64,000 nt of DNA from Deltaproteobacteria bacterium (GTDB lineage Bacteria; UBA10199; JACPAL01; GCA-016699445), in contig CP064976.1 in assembly GCA_016699445.1 (NCBI GenBank), positions 806,001 through 870,000 of the forward strand. The letters run 5' to 3'. Within the stretch, counting starts at the first letter, position 1. Each line of letters opens with the position of its first letter. The position numbers and the translations under genes were made by a program. Positions 9,053-19,053 of the stretch are shown here, piece by piece. The notes under the pieces were generated by a model. It did no database searches and was not told the origin of the DNA. It saw nothing but the letters and a program-made list of their open reading frames with translations.

Positions 9053-10238
9053 TAGTAAGAACCTGTCTTAATGCATTGATTACGATGGTTTGATTTTCAT
9101 CACTCAAGGCAGGATATAATGGCAAACTAAAAGCTGATTTACCGTGTAACTCTGATTCTGGATACTGTCCCTGAGCAAAACCTAAATCACGATAATATGG
9201 TTGTAAATGCACCGGCATATAGTGGAGAGTCACTCCAATCCCTTTCTTTCTTAATGACTCTATTACTTGCGAATGTAGCTGACTTAAAACAGAAGACTCA
9301 CCTTTCAATCGCACTACATATAAATGAAAAGAGGATAAGTTTCCCGACTGTATACTGGGTAATTTTAAAGGTAAGTCTTGTAATTCTTTAGTATATTTCT
9401 GAGCTAAAAGATTACGACGCTCGACATAATGAGTTAGCCTTTTTAATTGGCTAATACCCAATATAGCTTGAATATCTGTCATTCGATAATTGAAACCAAG
9501 GAGTTGCTGCTCATAATACCATGGGTAAGCTTTTTGTTCTTCTGTTGAAATATTTCCTCTATCTTTAAAACGAGTCACATCGCGTGTTATACCATGATTA
9601 CGAAGCATGCTCATTCGTTCTGCTAACTCTCCATCATTAGTAACGGCCATACCACCTTCACCAGTTGTAATAATTTTTACAGGATGAAAACTAAATATAG
9701 TAATATGGGACCAACGACAACTTCCAACAGCTTCTCCATTCCTAAAAGCACCAATAGAATGAGATGCATCTTCCAAAACTTTAAAACCATACTCTTGTGA
9801 CAATTCCCAAATTATCTCTTGTTCTGTAGGCTGACCCGCAAAATGAACTGGAACTAAAATCTTTGGTAGTTGGCTTTTCTTTTTTGCTTGAAAAAGCTTT
9901 TCTTTAAGTTTTGAGATACTTAAATTCCAAGTATCTGGATCAATATCAACAAAGTCAATTTCTGCACCACAGTATCGACCACAATTAGCTGATGCTACAA
10001 AAGTATTAGGAACCGTCCAAAGCCTATCACCACGTCCTAATCCCATGGCAAGACAAGCGACATGCAGCCCTGAGGTTGCACTATTTAGTGCTACTGCATG
10101 ATTAACACCTACTTGACTGGCAACAGAGCGTTCAAAATTAGATACAGCAGGACCTTGCGTGAGAAAATCCGATCGCAGAACTTTGACAACAGAATCAATA
10201 TCTTCTTCATTAATATCTTGTCTTCCGTAATGAATCAT
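9045..10238 (-). CDS. pseC: UDP-4-amino-4,6-dideoxy-N-acetyl-beta-L-altrosamine transaminase (PseC)
   Basis: 397 residues of the DegT/DnrJ/EryC1 aminotransferase family, second step of the pseudaminic acid pathway. It starts IHYGRQDINEEDID (PseC-like), with ALNSATSGLHVA, VPNTFVASANC, VLEDASHSIGA and the PLP lysine in SFHPVKIITTGEGG. It begins at the same base where PseB ends, so the two are coupled. Frame intact. Confidence 0.92.
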   Translation of the reverse strand: MIHYGRQDINEEDIDSVVKVLRSDFLTQGPAVSNFERSVASQVGVNHAVALNSATSGLHVACLAMGLGRGDRLWTVPNTFVASANCGRYCGAEIDFVDIDPDTWNLSISKLKEKLFQAKKKSQLPKILVPVHFAGQPTEQEIIWELSQEYGFKVLEDASHSIGAFRNGEAVGSCRWSHITIFSFHPVKIITTGEGGMAVTNDGELAERMSMLRNHGITRDVTRFKDRGNISTEEQKAYPWYYEQQLLGFNYRMTDIQAILGISQLKRLTHYVERRNLLAQKYTKELQDLPLKLPSIQSGNLSSFHLYVVRLKGESSVLSQLHSQVIESLRKKGIGVTLHYMPVHLQPYYRDLGFAQGQYPESELHGKSAFSLPLYPALSDENQTIVINALRQVLTNG

Positions 10239-11236
10239 TAAGCACCCGATAGATGATTAAAAGCCACAATCTCATCGACAGATAAAAAACGAGTATTCTT
10301 ACCAGAGTGGAATTCAAAACCTTGTTCAACAGGCACACCTCTCTCGCCTAATTTATTACTTGAAAAATCATTCTTAGTGGCAAACTGAATCGTAGGTTTG
10401 ATCACGAAATAATCTGCAAACTCTACAGTAAGATGAGAATCATCAGCCGGGCACATAATTTCATGGAGTTTTTCTCCTGGGCGAATACCAATTATTTTAT
10501 GGGGCAATTGAGGAGCCATTGCTCTTGCTAAATCAACAACCTTAATAGAGGGTATCTTCGGCACAAAAATTTCCCCACCATGCATGCGTTGAAAGTTTTT
10601 CAATACGAAATCAACCCCTTGTTGTAGAGAAATCCAAAAGCGCGTCATACGTTCATCAGTAATAGGTAAATAATCACATCCATCTGCAATCAGCTTCCTG
10701 AAAAAAGGTACTACTGAGCCCCTTGAGCCAACGACATTACCATAACGGACTACTGAAAAACGCGTCTTATGACCACCAGCAAGATTATTCGCTGCAACAA
10801 AAAGTTTATCGGATGCAAGTTTAGTTGCCCCATATAAGTTGATAGGGTTTGCGGCCTTATCTGTAGAAAGAGCAATGACTTTCTCTACATTATTTATAAG
10901 GGCGGCCTGAATAACATTTTCCGCTCCATGAATATTGGTTTTAATACATTCCATTGGATTATATTCTGCTGCTGGAACCTGCTTAAGAGCTGCTGCATGG
11001 ATAACATAATCTACTCCATTCATGGCTTGAATAAGCCTTTCCTGATCACGCACATCTCCTATAAAATAGCGCATACATTCTTGGTGAAAATCATGTGCCA
11101 TTTCAAACTGCTTTAATTCATCCCGAGAATAAATAATTATTTTTTTTGGCTTGAAACTAGACAATAGCGTCTTAACATATTGCTTACCAAAAGAACCAGT
11201 TCCGCCTGTAATCAATATCACCTTATCATTAAACAT
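10238..11236 (-). CDS. pseB: UDP-N-acetylglucosamine 4,6-dehydratase, inverting (PseB)
   Basis: 332 residues of the extended SDR family (FlaA1/PseB), first step of the pathway. Motifs: ITGGTGSFGKQYVKTLL, YSRDELKQFEM, GDVRDQERL, HAAALKQVPAAEYNPMECI, STDKAANPINLYGATK (catalytic Lys in the family's altered YxxxK site), and VRYGNVVGSRGSVVPFF. It follows the ABC flippase by about 70 bases and precedes PseC with a one-base overlap. Confidence 0.95.
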   Translation of the reverse strand: MFNDKVILITGGTGSFGKQYVKTLLSSFKPKKIIIYSRDELKQFEMAHDFHQECMRYFIGDVRDQERLIQAMNGVDYVIHAAALKQVPAAEYNPMECIKTNIHGAENVIQAALINNVEKVIALSTDKAANPINLYGATKLASDKLFVAANNLAGGHKTRFSVVRYGNVVGSRGSVVPFFRKLIADGCDYLPITDERMTRFWISLQQGVDFVLKNFQRMHGGEIFVPKIPSIKVVDLARAMAPQLPHKIIGIRPGEKLHEIMCPADDSHLTVEFADYFVIKPTIQFATKNDFSSNKLGERGVPVEQGFEFHSGKNTRFLSVDEIVAFNHLSGA

Positions 11237-11308
11237 TTGTGCCTCTCAGTAATTATTCAAATAGACTTCTTATTATTCAATCTCGTGTTCACACACTTCA
11301 ATCAAAAA

Positions 11309-13120
11309 CTATTTTTCCATACCAACTTTTTTTACTAACCCTTGCGCAGAAAATCCCTTGCTCCTAAAATATTCATAAGTCCCTTGCTCTACTATTTCTC
11401 CATGTTCAAGACGAACAATTATATCACAATATTGAAGAGTCGTTAGACGATGGGCAATAATAAGAATGGTAAGATCTCGATTTAAATCTTCGATGGCACT
11501 CATAACTTCAGTCTCAGTAATATTATCTAAAGCACTAGTAGCCTCATCAAAAACAAGCACTTTAGCTTGTTTATAAAGTGCTCTTGCTATACCAATACGC
11601 TGGCGCTGCCCCCCACTAAGACGTATACCACGCTCTCCTACAACGACATTATATCCATCCATTTGACTTTCAATAAATCCAGCGATTTGAGCTTGAGCAG
11701 CAGACGCACGGACACACTCTAAATCAATTTGCTCAAGAGGTACTCCAAAAGCAATATTTTCGGCAATCGTTGCATCAGCAAGATAAATATTTTGTGGAAC
11801 ATGAGCAATAATTCTCTGCCATGAACGTCGTGTCTTCGAATTAATTGCTATACCATCTACCAAAAACTCACCCTGTGTAGGTTCTAATAAAAACATAAAA
11901 AGATCCAGCAAGGTACTTTTACCACTGCCTGTACTACCGAAAAAACCTACTCGCAAACCTTTGGTTATAGTTAGGTTTATATCTTTTAAAACCCATGGAC
12001 TATTATTAACATAACGAAAATAGACATGATTAAAATGAATTAAAGACTGAAATTGAAATGGAGATGGTACTGTTTCACATATATCATTTTCAAGAGGCTG
12101 ATCTAATAAATGAAGCACATCTACAAGTGATCCTTGATTTCCAGCTATATTAGACCATCCACCATATAATTGCTGTAACAATGGCAGCAAACGCTGCGCT
12201 CCGAGAGCAATTCCCCCTAATACCGGAAGAGCCGCCGCTACACCACCTGGCCGATGACTCAAAATATTAGCCAAAATAGCAATTAAAACCATACCAACCG
12301 CTTCCATAGAATAACGTGGAGATTGATTAAGATAGGAATTTTCTCCGTTCGCAAACAACAACTTTTGAATCGCCTTCCGATAAACTTCACAATAAATATT
12401 CTGAGTACCATCTAAGAGTACATCTCGAATAGCTCCAAGCCCTTCTTGCAACGATTTAATGACTTGCGTCTGCTCTTTTGCAATGCAGTTACTATTAATA
12501 ATCAAACGTCTACGGTACATAAGAGCTATAATCCCATAGCTAAAACCAAGGCTTACCAATGAAATAGTCGCCACTATTGGATCGATCACAAACAGGGTCA
12601 TTAAAATAGCAAAAAAAAGCAATGATGAGCTTGCAACAGTTACTAAGGATATCAGGATGCTAGCAACGCTGCCAATCTTCTGAGATATACTGCTAATAAT
12701 TTCGCTGCTGTTGCGTGCTACATGAACATGATATTGTTGATAAAGCGTTCGGCGGTAAACATCGAGACTAAGATCTGCGCCTGTAGCATTGGCAAGACGA
12801 ATACTAAACCTCAACAAAATCAAACGGAGACTACCTGCAATAATTACTGCCACAGCAAATGTGACAGTAAGTAATAATACCGTATCTGTCACTGTCACAA
12901 CACCAATGCTTCTGGTAAATCCTGCCAATACAGGGTAATCTAATATTCTCGTCGGCTGAATGAGAACTCCAATGAATGGCACTACGGCTCCAAGACTTAC
13001 AACCTCTGCGAAAGAGCTAAGCACTGTTAAAGCAAACATTAAAAGAAATTGATATCGCCTCCGACGCTCAATGTGCCTAAATAATTGAGACAATAAATGT
13101 ATAATACTAGGATGAGTCAT
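11309..13120 (-). CDS. ABC transporter/flippase, fused permease and ATPase (PglK-like)
   Basis: 603 residues. Residues 1-320 hold about six hydrophobic segments (type I exporter permease). The C-terminal ATPase has Walker A FGSTGSGKSTLLD, the Q-loop, signature LSGGQRQRIGIARAL, Walker B VLVFDEATSALD and the H-loop IIAHRLTT. The half-transporter plan and the place at the head of a glycan cluster suggest flipping of a lipid-linked oligosaccharide, as in PglK. It is the first gene after the ops element, so its expression should be RfaH-dependent. Confidence 0.88.
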   Translation of the reverse strand: MTHPSIIHLLSQLFRHIERRRRYQFLLMFALTVLSSFAEVVSLGAVVPFIGVLIQPTRILDYPVLAGFTRSIGVVTVTDTVLLLTVTFAVAVIIAGSLRLILLRFSIRLANATGADLSLDVYRRTLYQQYHVHVARNSSEIISSISQKIGSVASILISLVTVASSSLLFFAILMTLFVIDPIVATISLVSLGFSYGIIALMYRRRLIINSNCIAKEQTQVIKSLQEGLGAIRDVLLDGTQNIYCEVYRKAIQKLLFANGENSYLNQSPRYSMEAVGMVLIAILANILSHRPGGVAAALPVLGGIALGAQRLLPLLQQLYGGWSNIAGNQGSLVDVLHLLDQPLENDICETVPSPFQFQSLIHFNHVYFRYVNNSPWVLKDINLTITKGLRVGFFGSTGSGKSTLLDLFMFLLEPTQGEFLVDGIAINSKTRRSWQRIIAHVPQNIYLADATIAENIAFGVPLEQIDLECVRASAAQAQIAGFIESQMDGYNVVVGERGIRLSGGQRQRIGIARALYKQAKVLVFDEATSALDNITETEVMSAIEDLNRDLTILIIAHRLTTLQYCDIIVRLEHGEIVEQGTYEYFRSKGFSAQGLVKKVGMEK

Positions 13121-13153
13121 CTCTATACTTTAAAAATAAAAAATGAAATTTAA

Positions 13154-13165
13154 CAGGCTACCGCC
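13154..13165 (-). promoter_or_regulatory. ops element (RfaH recruitment site)
   Basis: The minus strand reads GGCGGTAGCCTG, an exact fit to the enterobacterial ops consensus GGCGGTAGCNTG. It lies in the 142-base gap between the RfaH-like gene and the ABC transporter gene, in the direction of transcription. In E. coli, RNA polymerase pauses at ops and RfaH loads there to suppress termination over long surface-glycan operons. The site and its regulator are adjacent here. Confidence 0.8.
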
Positions 13166-13262
13166 CATGAATCTGCATAAAGATCCCTATAATTATATTT
13201 AGTTTATTACTCACGGGAGCAAGTCAGGTACTCTATTTGTTAAAAATACGGCAAGAAAAAAT

Positions 13263-13775
13263 CTATGCGGCCTCAATATCCTTATACTCCACCTTAGCGC
13301 GCATCGTGGTATTAAGCCACTCATAAAGAATCAGAACTCGGTTTTGATCTGAGAGTTTTTTTTCAACTATGACTTGTAGATCTTTAAGGATACCTTTTTT
13401 CACTACTACTTGGTCACCTTCTTTAAATAATAAATCTCTCTCCATGACTGAACCATTCTTCGTCACAGCCTTCACAGTTGCTATCACTTCATCAGCAACA
13501 GGAGTGGGGCCCTCGGCATCACCAAGAATTCGCCTGACACCTCGAGTAAAATGTACCAAACGGTGAGTTTGAGCTTCTTTTAAATCTGCATGAATAAAAA
13601 AATAAGAAGGGAATAATGGCTTGAGAGAAGAAACACCTTTCATCTGAGGTAAAAAAATTTCGAAAGATGCCCTTCGGAGCATGGCGAAAACATCTCCCTC
13701 TTTTTTGGGTTTTGTTTGAATAACGTACCAGGCAATATTCTCTTGGCTACTTTCTGCAGTAAGACCAACATTCAT
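13263..13775 (-). CDS. rfaH: RfaH/NusG-family transcription antitermination protein
   Basis: 170 residues. The NusG N-terminal domain is clear (WYVIQTKPKKEGDVFAMLRR, FEIFLPQ, PLFPSYFFIHADL, VHFTRGVRRILG) and the C-terminal KOW-like domain follows (LFKEGDQVVVKKGILKDLQV). Essential NusG would sit in the secE-rplK region, so this is the specialised paralogue, as its place at the head of a glycan operon with a downstream ops element also suggests. It is transcribed divergently from the Snf2 gene. Confidence 0.88.
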   Translation of the reverse strand: MNVGLTAESSQENIAWYVIQTKPKKEGDVFAMLRRASFEIFLPQMKGVSSLKPLFPSYFFIHADLKEAQTHRLVHFTRGVRRILGDAEGPTPVADEVIATVKAVTKNGSVMERDLLFKEGDQVVVKKGILKDLQVIVEKKLSDQNRVLILYEWLNTTMRAKVEYKDIEAA

Positions 13776-13888
13776 TGCTATCCCCTTTTGCGAAGGGCCC
13801 CATTACTCTGAAAATAAAAAAGGCATCAAGCATAAATTAACTGAATACACGTGTTGACAAGATTATTGACGATTTTTAAGTCTTGTCG

Positions 13889-16800
13889 ATGGTACAAAAT
13901 ACGTCACAAAAAACAGTACAAAAATCGGCAAGAAAAAATTCAGAAAAGGCTCTTTCAAAAAAAATTGAGTTAGTCTCCATACTTATCTGCAAAGATTTTT
14001 CGCAAAAGATATTATTAAAGAACCATTTATTGTTTGAGTCGAAGATTCCAGCGACCCGTGCGATTAATCCTAAAAATATTTGGGAAGAATCCCCTCTCGG
14101 AAATAAGATTTCTCATCTCATACCAAAAACTCCTCTTGAAGGTATACAGGTTCAATATCTTTTTAGTGATAGGACAATTCTGCCGTACCGGAATATTATT
14201 TTTCATGAATACCAAAAATATATTTTGGATATTCTCACGATCAATCAAACCAATCTCTCCAAAGCGGAACATCACAGAAACCAAGGGTATTTTTATCAAG
14301 GGGAAGAGTTTGAAATTGCCCTGATCCAAAAAGCTCTGGAAGGTTTAGGGAAAAAGTCAAAGGTCACATGGCACCTTTGCTCTCAAAAAGATTATTTGGA
14401 ACAACGATCGACGCTCCAAATAAAACGATTACTTTTTTCTGAAGAGGAACATGATTTAGATTTTTCGATTCAAGTTTTGGCATCCGAAAAATCTCATTCC
14501 GCCATGTCACACCAAAACATCTGGCAAGAAGGTTTGAGAGAATTTTCCCTTCAAATCACATCACAAAATCAACATAATCAACCAAATCACTGGGATATTT
14601 TAGACACACACCTTCTTTTGGACTCAAAATCTAAAACGCTTTGTTTTTTTAAAAAATCTACCAAACTCAACTCAATACAAAAAATTATCGAAGATAATAT
14701 TCCGTACAATCCTCAAAACCCTCAACTCTGGTCTGGATTTTCGGAAGGTTCTGCCTTGATTTCGGGACATAAAAATATCGATCGTCTTCTGAAAAAACTT
14801 CAAGGAAAAGTTTCTATAACGTCTTCTGAAGAAGAAAAATCAGGGCCCATTCTGATTGAAGGGAACGATGTTCAGTACAGAATTGATCTCAAAAAAAATA
14901 AAGAAATTATTCTCACAGCTCAAACGGATTTAACACACGTCACTCTCTTTAATAAAAAAATAGAAAATTGTTTAAAAGGGTTTGAGGAAGGATTGAGTCA
15001 TTTTTTTGGGGATATCAAACACGGAATTTCGAAAACTAAAAAGCGCAAATATGAGCTTCTATTTTTTTCACATCGAGGCTATTATGGATATGTTGTCTAT
15101 GAATTTTTAAAGAACTTTCTATCACCCTCGCCTCTACTCCCTTCGGAATTTCACAAAAAGATTTCTTCTGATCTCGCCACTTTAATCGATGCTAAAATTA
15201 ACCCTGGTCGTTTTTTAAGACAACTTTCCCCTACAGGGAAAGACACCTCGAAAACTCTTTTGAAAGAAATTTGTAACGAAACCATCACGTCTTTTTTTGA
15301 GCGTTTTATTCAAACTCTCTACAACACATTCGAAGCTACTGAAGCCACCGTCTACTTAAAGGACAAAACAGCTATCATTCTTTGTCAGTATCTTTGGGCA
15401 CAACTCATTTTTCAAATACTCGACAAACAAGTTATCAAAACGAAGGCTGCTTGTTTCGAGAAAAAAACAACCGGCATGATTTCAGTCGATTGGACACAGT
15501 CTCTACCCGAAACTCTAACCGCAGAACTTTTAGGCTCAAAAGCCGACCAAAAGCTTGAATGGCAAGACCTTGAAAATCTCCATGGGCTCAAACTTGAAGA
15601 TTTTTCACTCGAAGAGCTCTACTTGATCTTATTTAAGGTGCAAAAGCTGACACCTCACACCACTCTCTATTTTGAAGGAGAACCTTTAGAAGCTTTGGAT
15701 AATGAAAATTTTAAAGCCGAGTTTTCGCTCCAATCCAGTCAAACTGCAGAATCTAGAGACGTCAATAATTCTACATTGGATCTAAACTGGTTTGAACTTC
15801 ACCCTAAATTTTTTCTCAACGGTGAAGAAATTCCCGAGGACCTAGTGCGTGGAATGAGTGAAAAAGGAGTCCTTCGATGGAAAGGAAAGCTTTATTTAGT
15901 TCAAGATAATAAGCTCCCTTCGATCCAATATCTGGAAAAGTTTTGGGATAAGTTGCGCGCTGGTAAAGAAAAAGAAAAGACACGTCGTACGATTTCTGAC
16001 TCAATCTATCCTTTGCAAAAAAGCCAAACACTCGAGCTTCTCTGGCTTCGATCTCAAGGAGTGCCCATCGATGGTAATTCAGAATGGAAGAAGACATGTG
16101 ATTTTTATGATTCGCTCTCTCAACAGCCTGCATTAACAGAACTTCCAAATTCTATGACAGCCTCACTCAAACATTACCAACATGTCGGAGTGCAATGGCT
16201 TCTCGATATTTATCATTTGGGTCTTGGAGGTATTCTTGCCGATGATATGGGTCTTGGAAAAACACTTCAGTCACTAGCCTTTTTTGATATTTTAAGAAAT
16301 CAATCTGAGTTAAAACATGTATTGATTATCGTTCCGACATCGCTCACCTATAATTGGCTTTCAGAATGTCATCGATTTACGCCACAAATTCCCGTTCATA
16401 TTTTTTCATCAAAGAATAAATCAGAAGCTTCGCTATTTTTAGAAAAAAATCCCCAAGGACTCATCATTTGTTCTTATGGTCTTTTTGTGGAACATGCCGA
16501 TTACTTCAAATCAATACGTTGGAATATTCAACTCTATGACGAAGCGCAAAATTTAAAAAATATTACCGCAGCACGTACCAATGCTTGTCGAGAAATCCCC
16601 TCACGCTTCAAGCTCTGCTTGACCGGCACCCCTCTAGAAAATCATTTGGGCGAATTTTATTCACTCATGGATTTAGTTGTTCCTGGGGTCTTAGGGACTT
16701 ATGAAGAATTTAGAAAAGTTTTTGTAAATCCTATTTCTATTCCTTATGAAAATATTCTCAAACTGAGGCAGAAAACAAAACCACTAATTCTTAGAAGAAA

Positions 16801-17599
16801 CAAATCTGAAATTTTGAAAGAACTTCCAGAGAAAACAGAAAGCGCTGTTGAGCTTATTTTTGAGGAACGTCAGAGAAAGATTTACCGTGATATAGCCATG
16901 AGCTGGAACGATCGAGTGAAAGAATCGATTGAAAAATATGGCGAAGCAAAATCTCAAATTATGATGCTCACAGCTCTTTTAAGACTGCGCCAAACCTGCT
17001 CAGATCCTGCCTCTTTGCCTAATACAAAATATGAGGCTATTCCGCCAAAGATTTCAACACTACTTGATTCACTTCAAGAGATTACTGAGTCGGGTGAAAG
17101 TGCTTTGGTTTTCACTCAGTTTTTATCAACATATGACCGTATACTCAAATTGCTGACACAGAAAAAAATTCCAGTTTTTTCTCTCAATGGAACAACGACC
17201 CGAGAAATGCGCCAGAAAAATTTAAAATCTTTTGACGACTGTCCTGAAGGAGCGGTCATGCTGATGACATTAAAATCAGGTGGTGTGGGTCTCAATCTCA
17301 CCAAAGCCAGCTACGTCTTTCATATCGAACCTTGGTGGAACCCCGCTGTAGAAAATCAAGCGAGCGATCGCGCTCACCGATTGGGACAAACACGTAAAGT
17401 TCAAATTTTTCGTTATCTCATGAAGGATTCTGTGGAAGAGAAGATTGAAATTCTAAAAGACCGTAAAAAGTCACGTTTTGAAGCCATGTTTGGATCTTCA
17501 AAACACAGCAACTTTGATTTTGAAACAACCAAAGATTTAGAAACGACTTCATCAAAGTTGACACGAGAAGATTTTGACTATTTGATCCAGCCCTCATGA
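13889..17599 (+). CDS. SWI2/SNF2-family DNA-dependent ATPase (helicase-like)
   Basis: About 1236 residues. ATG at 13889 (MVQNTSQ) is a better start than the in-frame TTG at 13883. The first 750 residues are poorly conserved, Lys/Glu-rich and may include the bacterial SNF2-associated region. Helicase motifs: GILADDMGLGKTLQSLAF (I), LIIVPTSLTYNW (Ia), YDEAQNLKN (II, DEAQ), LTGTPLENHLGEFYSLMDL (III), FTQFLSTYDR (IV), LMTLKSGGVGLNLTKASYV (V), and DRAHRLGQTRKVQIFR (VI). Such proteins remodel protein-DNA complexes, including transcribing RNA polymerase (RapA-like). It overlaps the next gene by four bases, an odd partner for a sugar enzyme. Confidence 0.93.
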   Translation: MVQNTSQKTVQKSARKNSEKALSKKIELVSILICKDFSQKILLKNHLLFESKIPATRAINPKNIWEESPLGNKISHLIPKTPLEGIQVQYLFSDRTILPYRNIIFHEYQKYILDILTINQTNLSKAEHHRNQGYFYQGEEFEIALIQKALEGLGKKSKVTWHLCSQKDYLEQRSTLQIKRLLFSEEEHDLDFSIQVLASEKSHSAMSHQNIWQEGLREFSLQITSQNQHNQPNHWDILDTHLLLDSKSKTLCFFKKSTKLNSIQKIIEDNIPYNPQNPQLWSGFSEGSALISGHKNIDRLLKKLQGKVSITSSEEEKSGPILIEGNDVQYRIDLKKNKEIILTAQTDLTHVTLFNKKIENCLKGFEEGLSHFFGDIKHGISKTKKRKYELLFFSHRGYYGYVVYEFLKNFLSPSPLLPSEFHKKISSDLATLIDAKINPGRFLRQLSPTGKDTSKTLLKEICNETITSFFERFIQTLYNTFEATEATVYLKDKTAIILCQYLWAQLIFQILDKQVIKTKAACFEKKTTGMISVDWTQSLPETLTAELLGSKADQKLEWQDLENLHGLKLEDFSLEELYLILFKVQKLTPHTTLYFEGEPLEALDNENFKAEFSLQSSQTAESRDVNNSTLDLNWFELHPKFFLNGEEIPEDLVRGMSEKGVLRWKGKLYLVQDNKLPSIQYLEKFWDKLRAGKEKEKTRRTISDSIYPLQKSQTLELLWLRSQGVPIDGNSEWKKTCDFYDSLSQQPALTELPNSMTASLKHYQHVGVQWLLDIYHLGLGGILADDMGLGKTLQSLAFFDILRNQSELKHVLIIVPTSLTYNWLSECHRFTPQIPVHIFSSKNKSEASLFLEKNPQGLIICSYGLFVEHADYFKSIRWNIQLYDEAQNLKNITAARTNACREIPSRFKLCLTGTPLENHLGEFYSLMDLVVPGVLGTYEEFRKVFVNPISIPYENILKLRQKTKPLILRRNKSEILKELPEKTESAVELIFEERQRKIYRDIAMSWNDRVKESIEKYGEAKSQIMMLTALLRLRQTCSDPASLPNTKYEAIPPKISTLLDSLQEITESGESALVFTQFLSTYDRILKLLTQKKIPVFSLNGTTTREMRQKNLKSFDDCPEGAVMLMTLKSGGVGLNLTKASYVFHIEPWWNPAVENQASDRAHRLGQTRKVQIFRYLMKDSVEEKIEILKDRKKSRFEAMFGSSKHSNFDFETTKDLETTSSKLTREDFDYLIQPS

Positions 17600-19048
17600 C
17601 AACATCAAAACACTTTGTGCTTCTAGTTGGTGGATCCGGAACGCGTCTGTGGCCCTTTTCCAGATCCTTTGCCCCCAAACAATTTATTGGTTTTAAGCTT
17701 GAGACAACACTTATTCAAGAAACAGCCTCTCGAATTCAGACACTCTCACCATTCTCACCACTATCAGATGACAAGTCGTCAAAATTGTTAGCAATCACTC
17801 ACTTCGAGAATGTTCATGAGGTCGAACGACAACTCGCTTTTTTGAATCATACGAATCAAATTATTTTAGGAGAGCCAGAGAGAAAAAATACGCTACCAGC
17901 CATGGCATGGGCTGTGGCCCAAATATCTCTAGAAAATCCAAATTCTTTGTCAGACACATTGATTGCTGTATTTCCTTCAGATCATCATATTGAGCCCATC
18001 AGTCATCTCAAATCAGACTTGGACAAGGCCTATGAGTTGGCATTGGAAGGCTTTGTTGTCACTTTAGGAATTAAGCCTCACGTGCCCGAAACAGGTTACG
18101 GGTATATTCAGGCAGGCACTCCTGTGAAAGCTGGCTACCATGTTAAAAAATTTACAGAAAAACCAAGTCTCACCAAGGCTGAAGCCTATTTAAAAGAAGG
18201 AAATTATTTTTGGAATTCAGGGATTTTTATTTTTACAGCTCAAACTTTTCAAACCGAACTTAAAAAACATGAACCTGAAATATTTTATGCAATTCAAAAA
18301 ATCATCGCCTCTCAGAATAATCCTGAAGTTCTTAAGTCAGAATATTCAAAACTAAAAAATATTTCGATTGATTATGGTCTGATAGAAAAAATGGGAGAAC
18401 AACCTGGGCGCGTTGCCATGGTACCTGCCAGTTTTGTGTGGAATGATCTAGGGGGATGGTCTTCTGTTTTTGATATATTACCCAAAGACGAAAACCAAAA
18501 TGCTCAGCAAGGTGATATTGTCACTCTGGATACACACAATTCCCTTCTTATTTCAAAAAAGGGAACACTCGCGGCGATTGGACTTCAAGATATGGTTGTG
18601 GCTCAAACAGACGATGCTGTTTTGGTTTGTCCCAAAGACCGATCACAAGATGTGAAAAAAAATTGTCGAACTCTTAAAAGAAAAAAATCATCCTGTCGTG
18701 GACCATCATCCAACAGTAAGACGACCTTGGGGAACATTTACCGTTTTAGAAGAAGGATTGTGTTATAAAATAAAAAAAATCGTCGTGGATCCAGGCCAAC
18801 GACTCAGTCTCCAAAAACACAAACACCGAGCGGAACACTGGGTGGTTGTTGAAGGTACAGCACAGATTACTTGTGAAGATAAAACTTATTCCTTGGTAGC
18901 CAACGAATCGACCTACATCTCGCCGGGCTTTAAACACCGCCTGGAAAATCCGGGACAAGAACCCCTATCCATTATCGAAGTACAAACAGGATCGTATGTG
19001 GGAGAAGATGATATTGAGCGATTTGAAGATGTGTATGGGAGAAAGTAG
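17596..19048 (+). CDS. manC: Mannose-1-phosphate guanylyltransferase/phosphomannose isomerase (ManC/AlgA type), frameshifted
   Basis: The first frame has the GTP-binding start LLVGGSGTRLWPFSRSFAPKQF (split here by the 20-residue rule: LLVGGSGTRLWPFSR then SFAPKQF), FPSDHHIEP, ETGYGYIQ, VKKFTEKPSL, NSGIFIF and FVWNDLGGWSS, i.e. a full nucleotidyltransferase. After DRSQDVKK it goes out of frame. The C-terminal cupin (isomerase-type) domain continues in another frame as PWGTFTVLEEG, KHKHRAEHWVVVEG and YISPGFKHRLENPG to 19048. Removing one A from the A8 run at 18655-18662 joins them as VKKIVELLKEKNHPVV. The product supplies GDP-mannose for surface glycans. Confidence 0.88.
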
Positions 19049-19053
19049 CTATT

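Noticed and set aside
13854..13890. TTGACA upstream of the Snf2 gene as a sigma-70 promoter
   Set aside because: No acceptable -10 occurs 16-18 bases downstream.
15816..16148. Minus-strand ORF of 110 codons
   Set aside because: It lies antisense within the Snf2 ATPase and has no recognisable motif.
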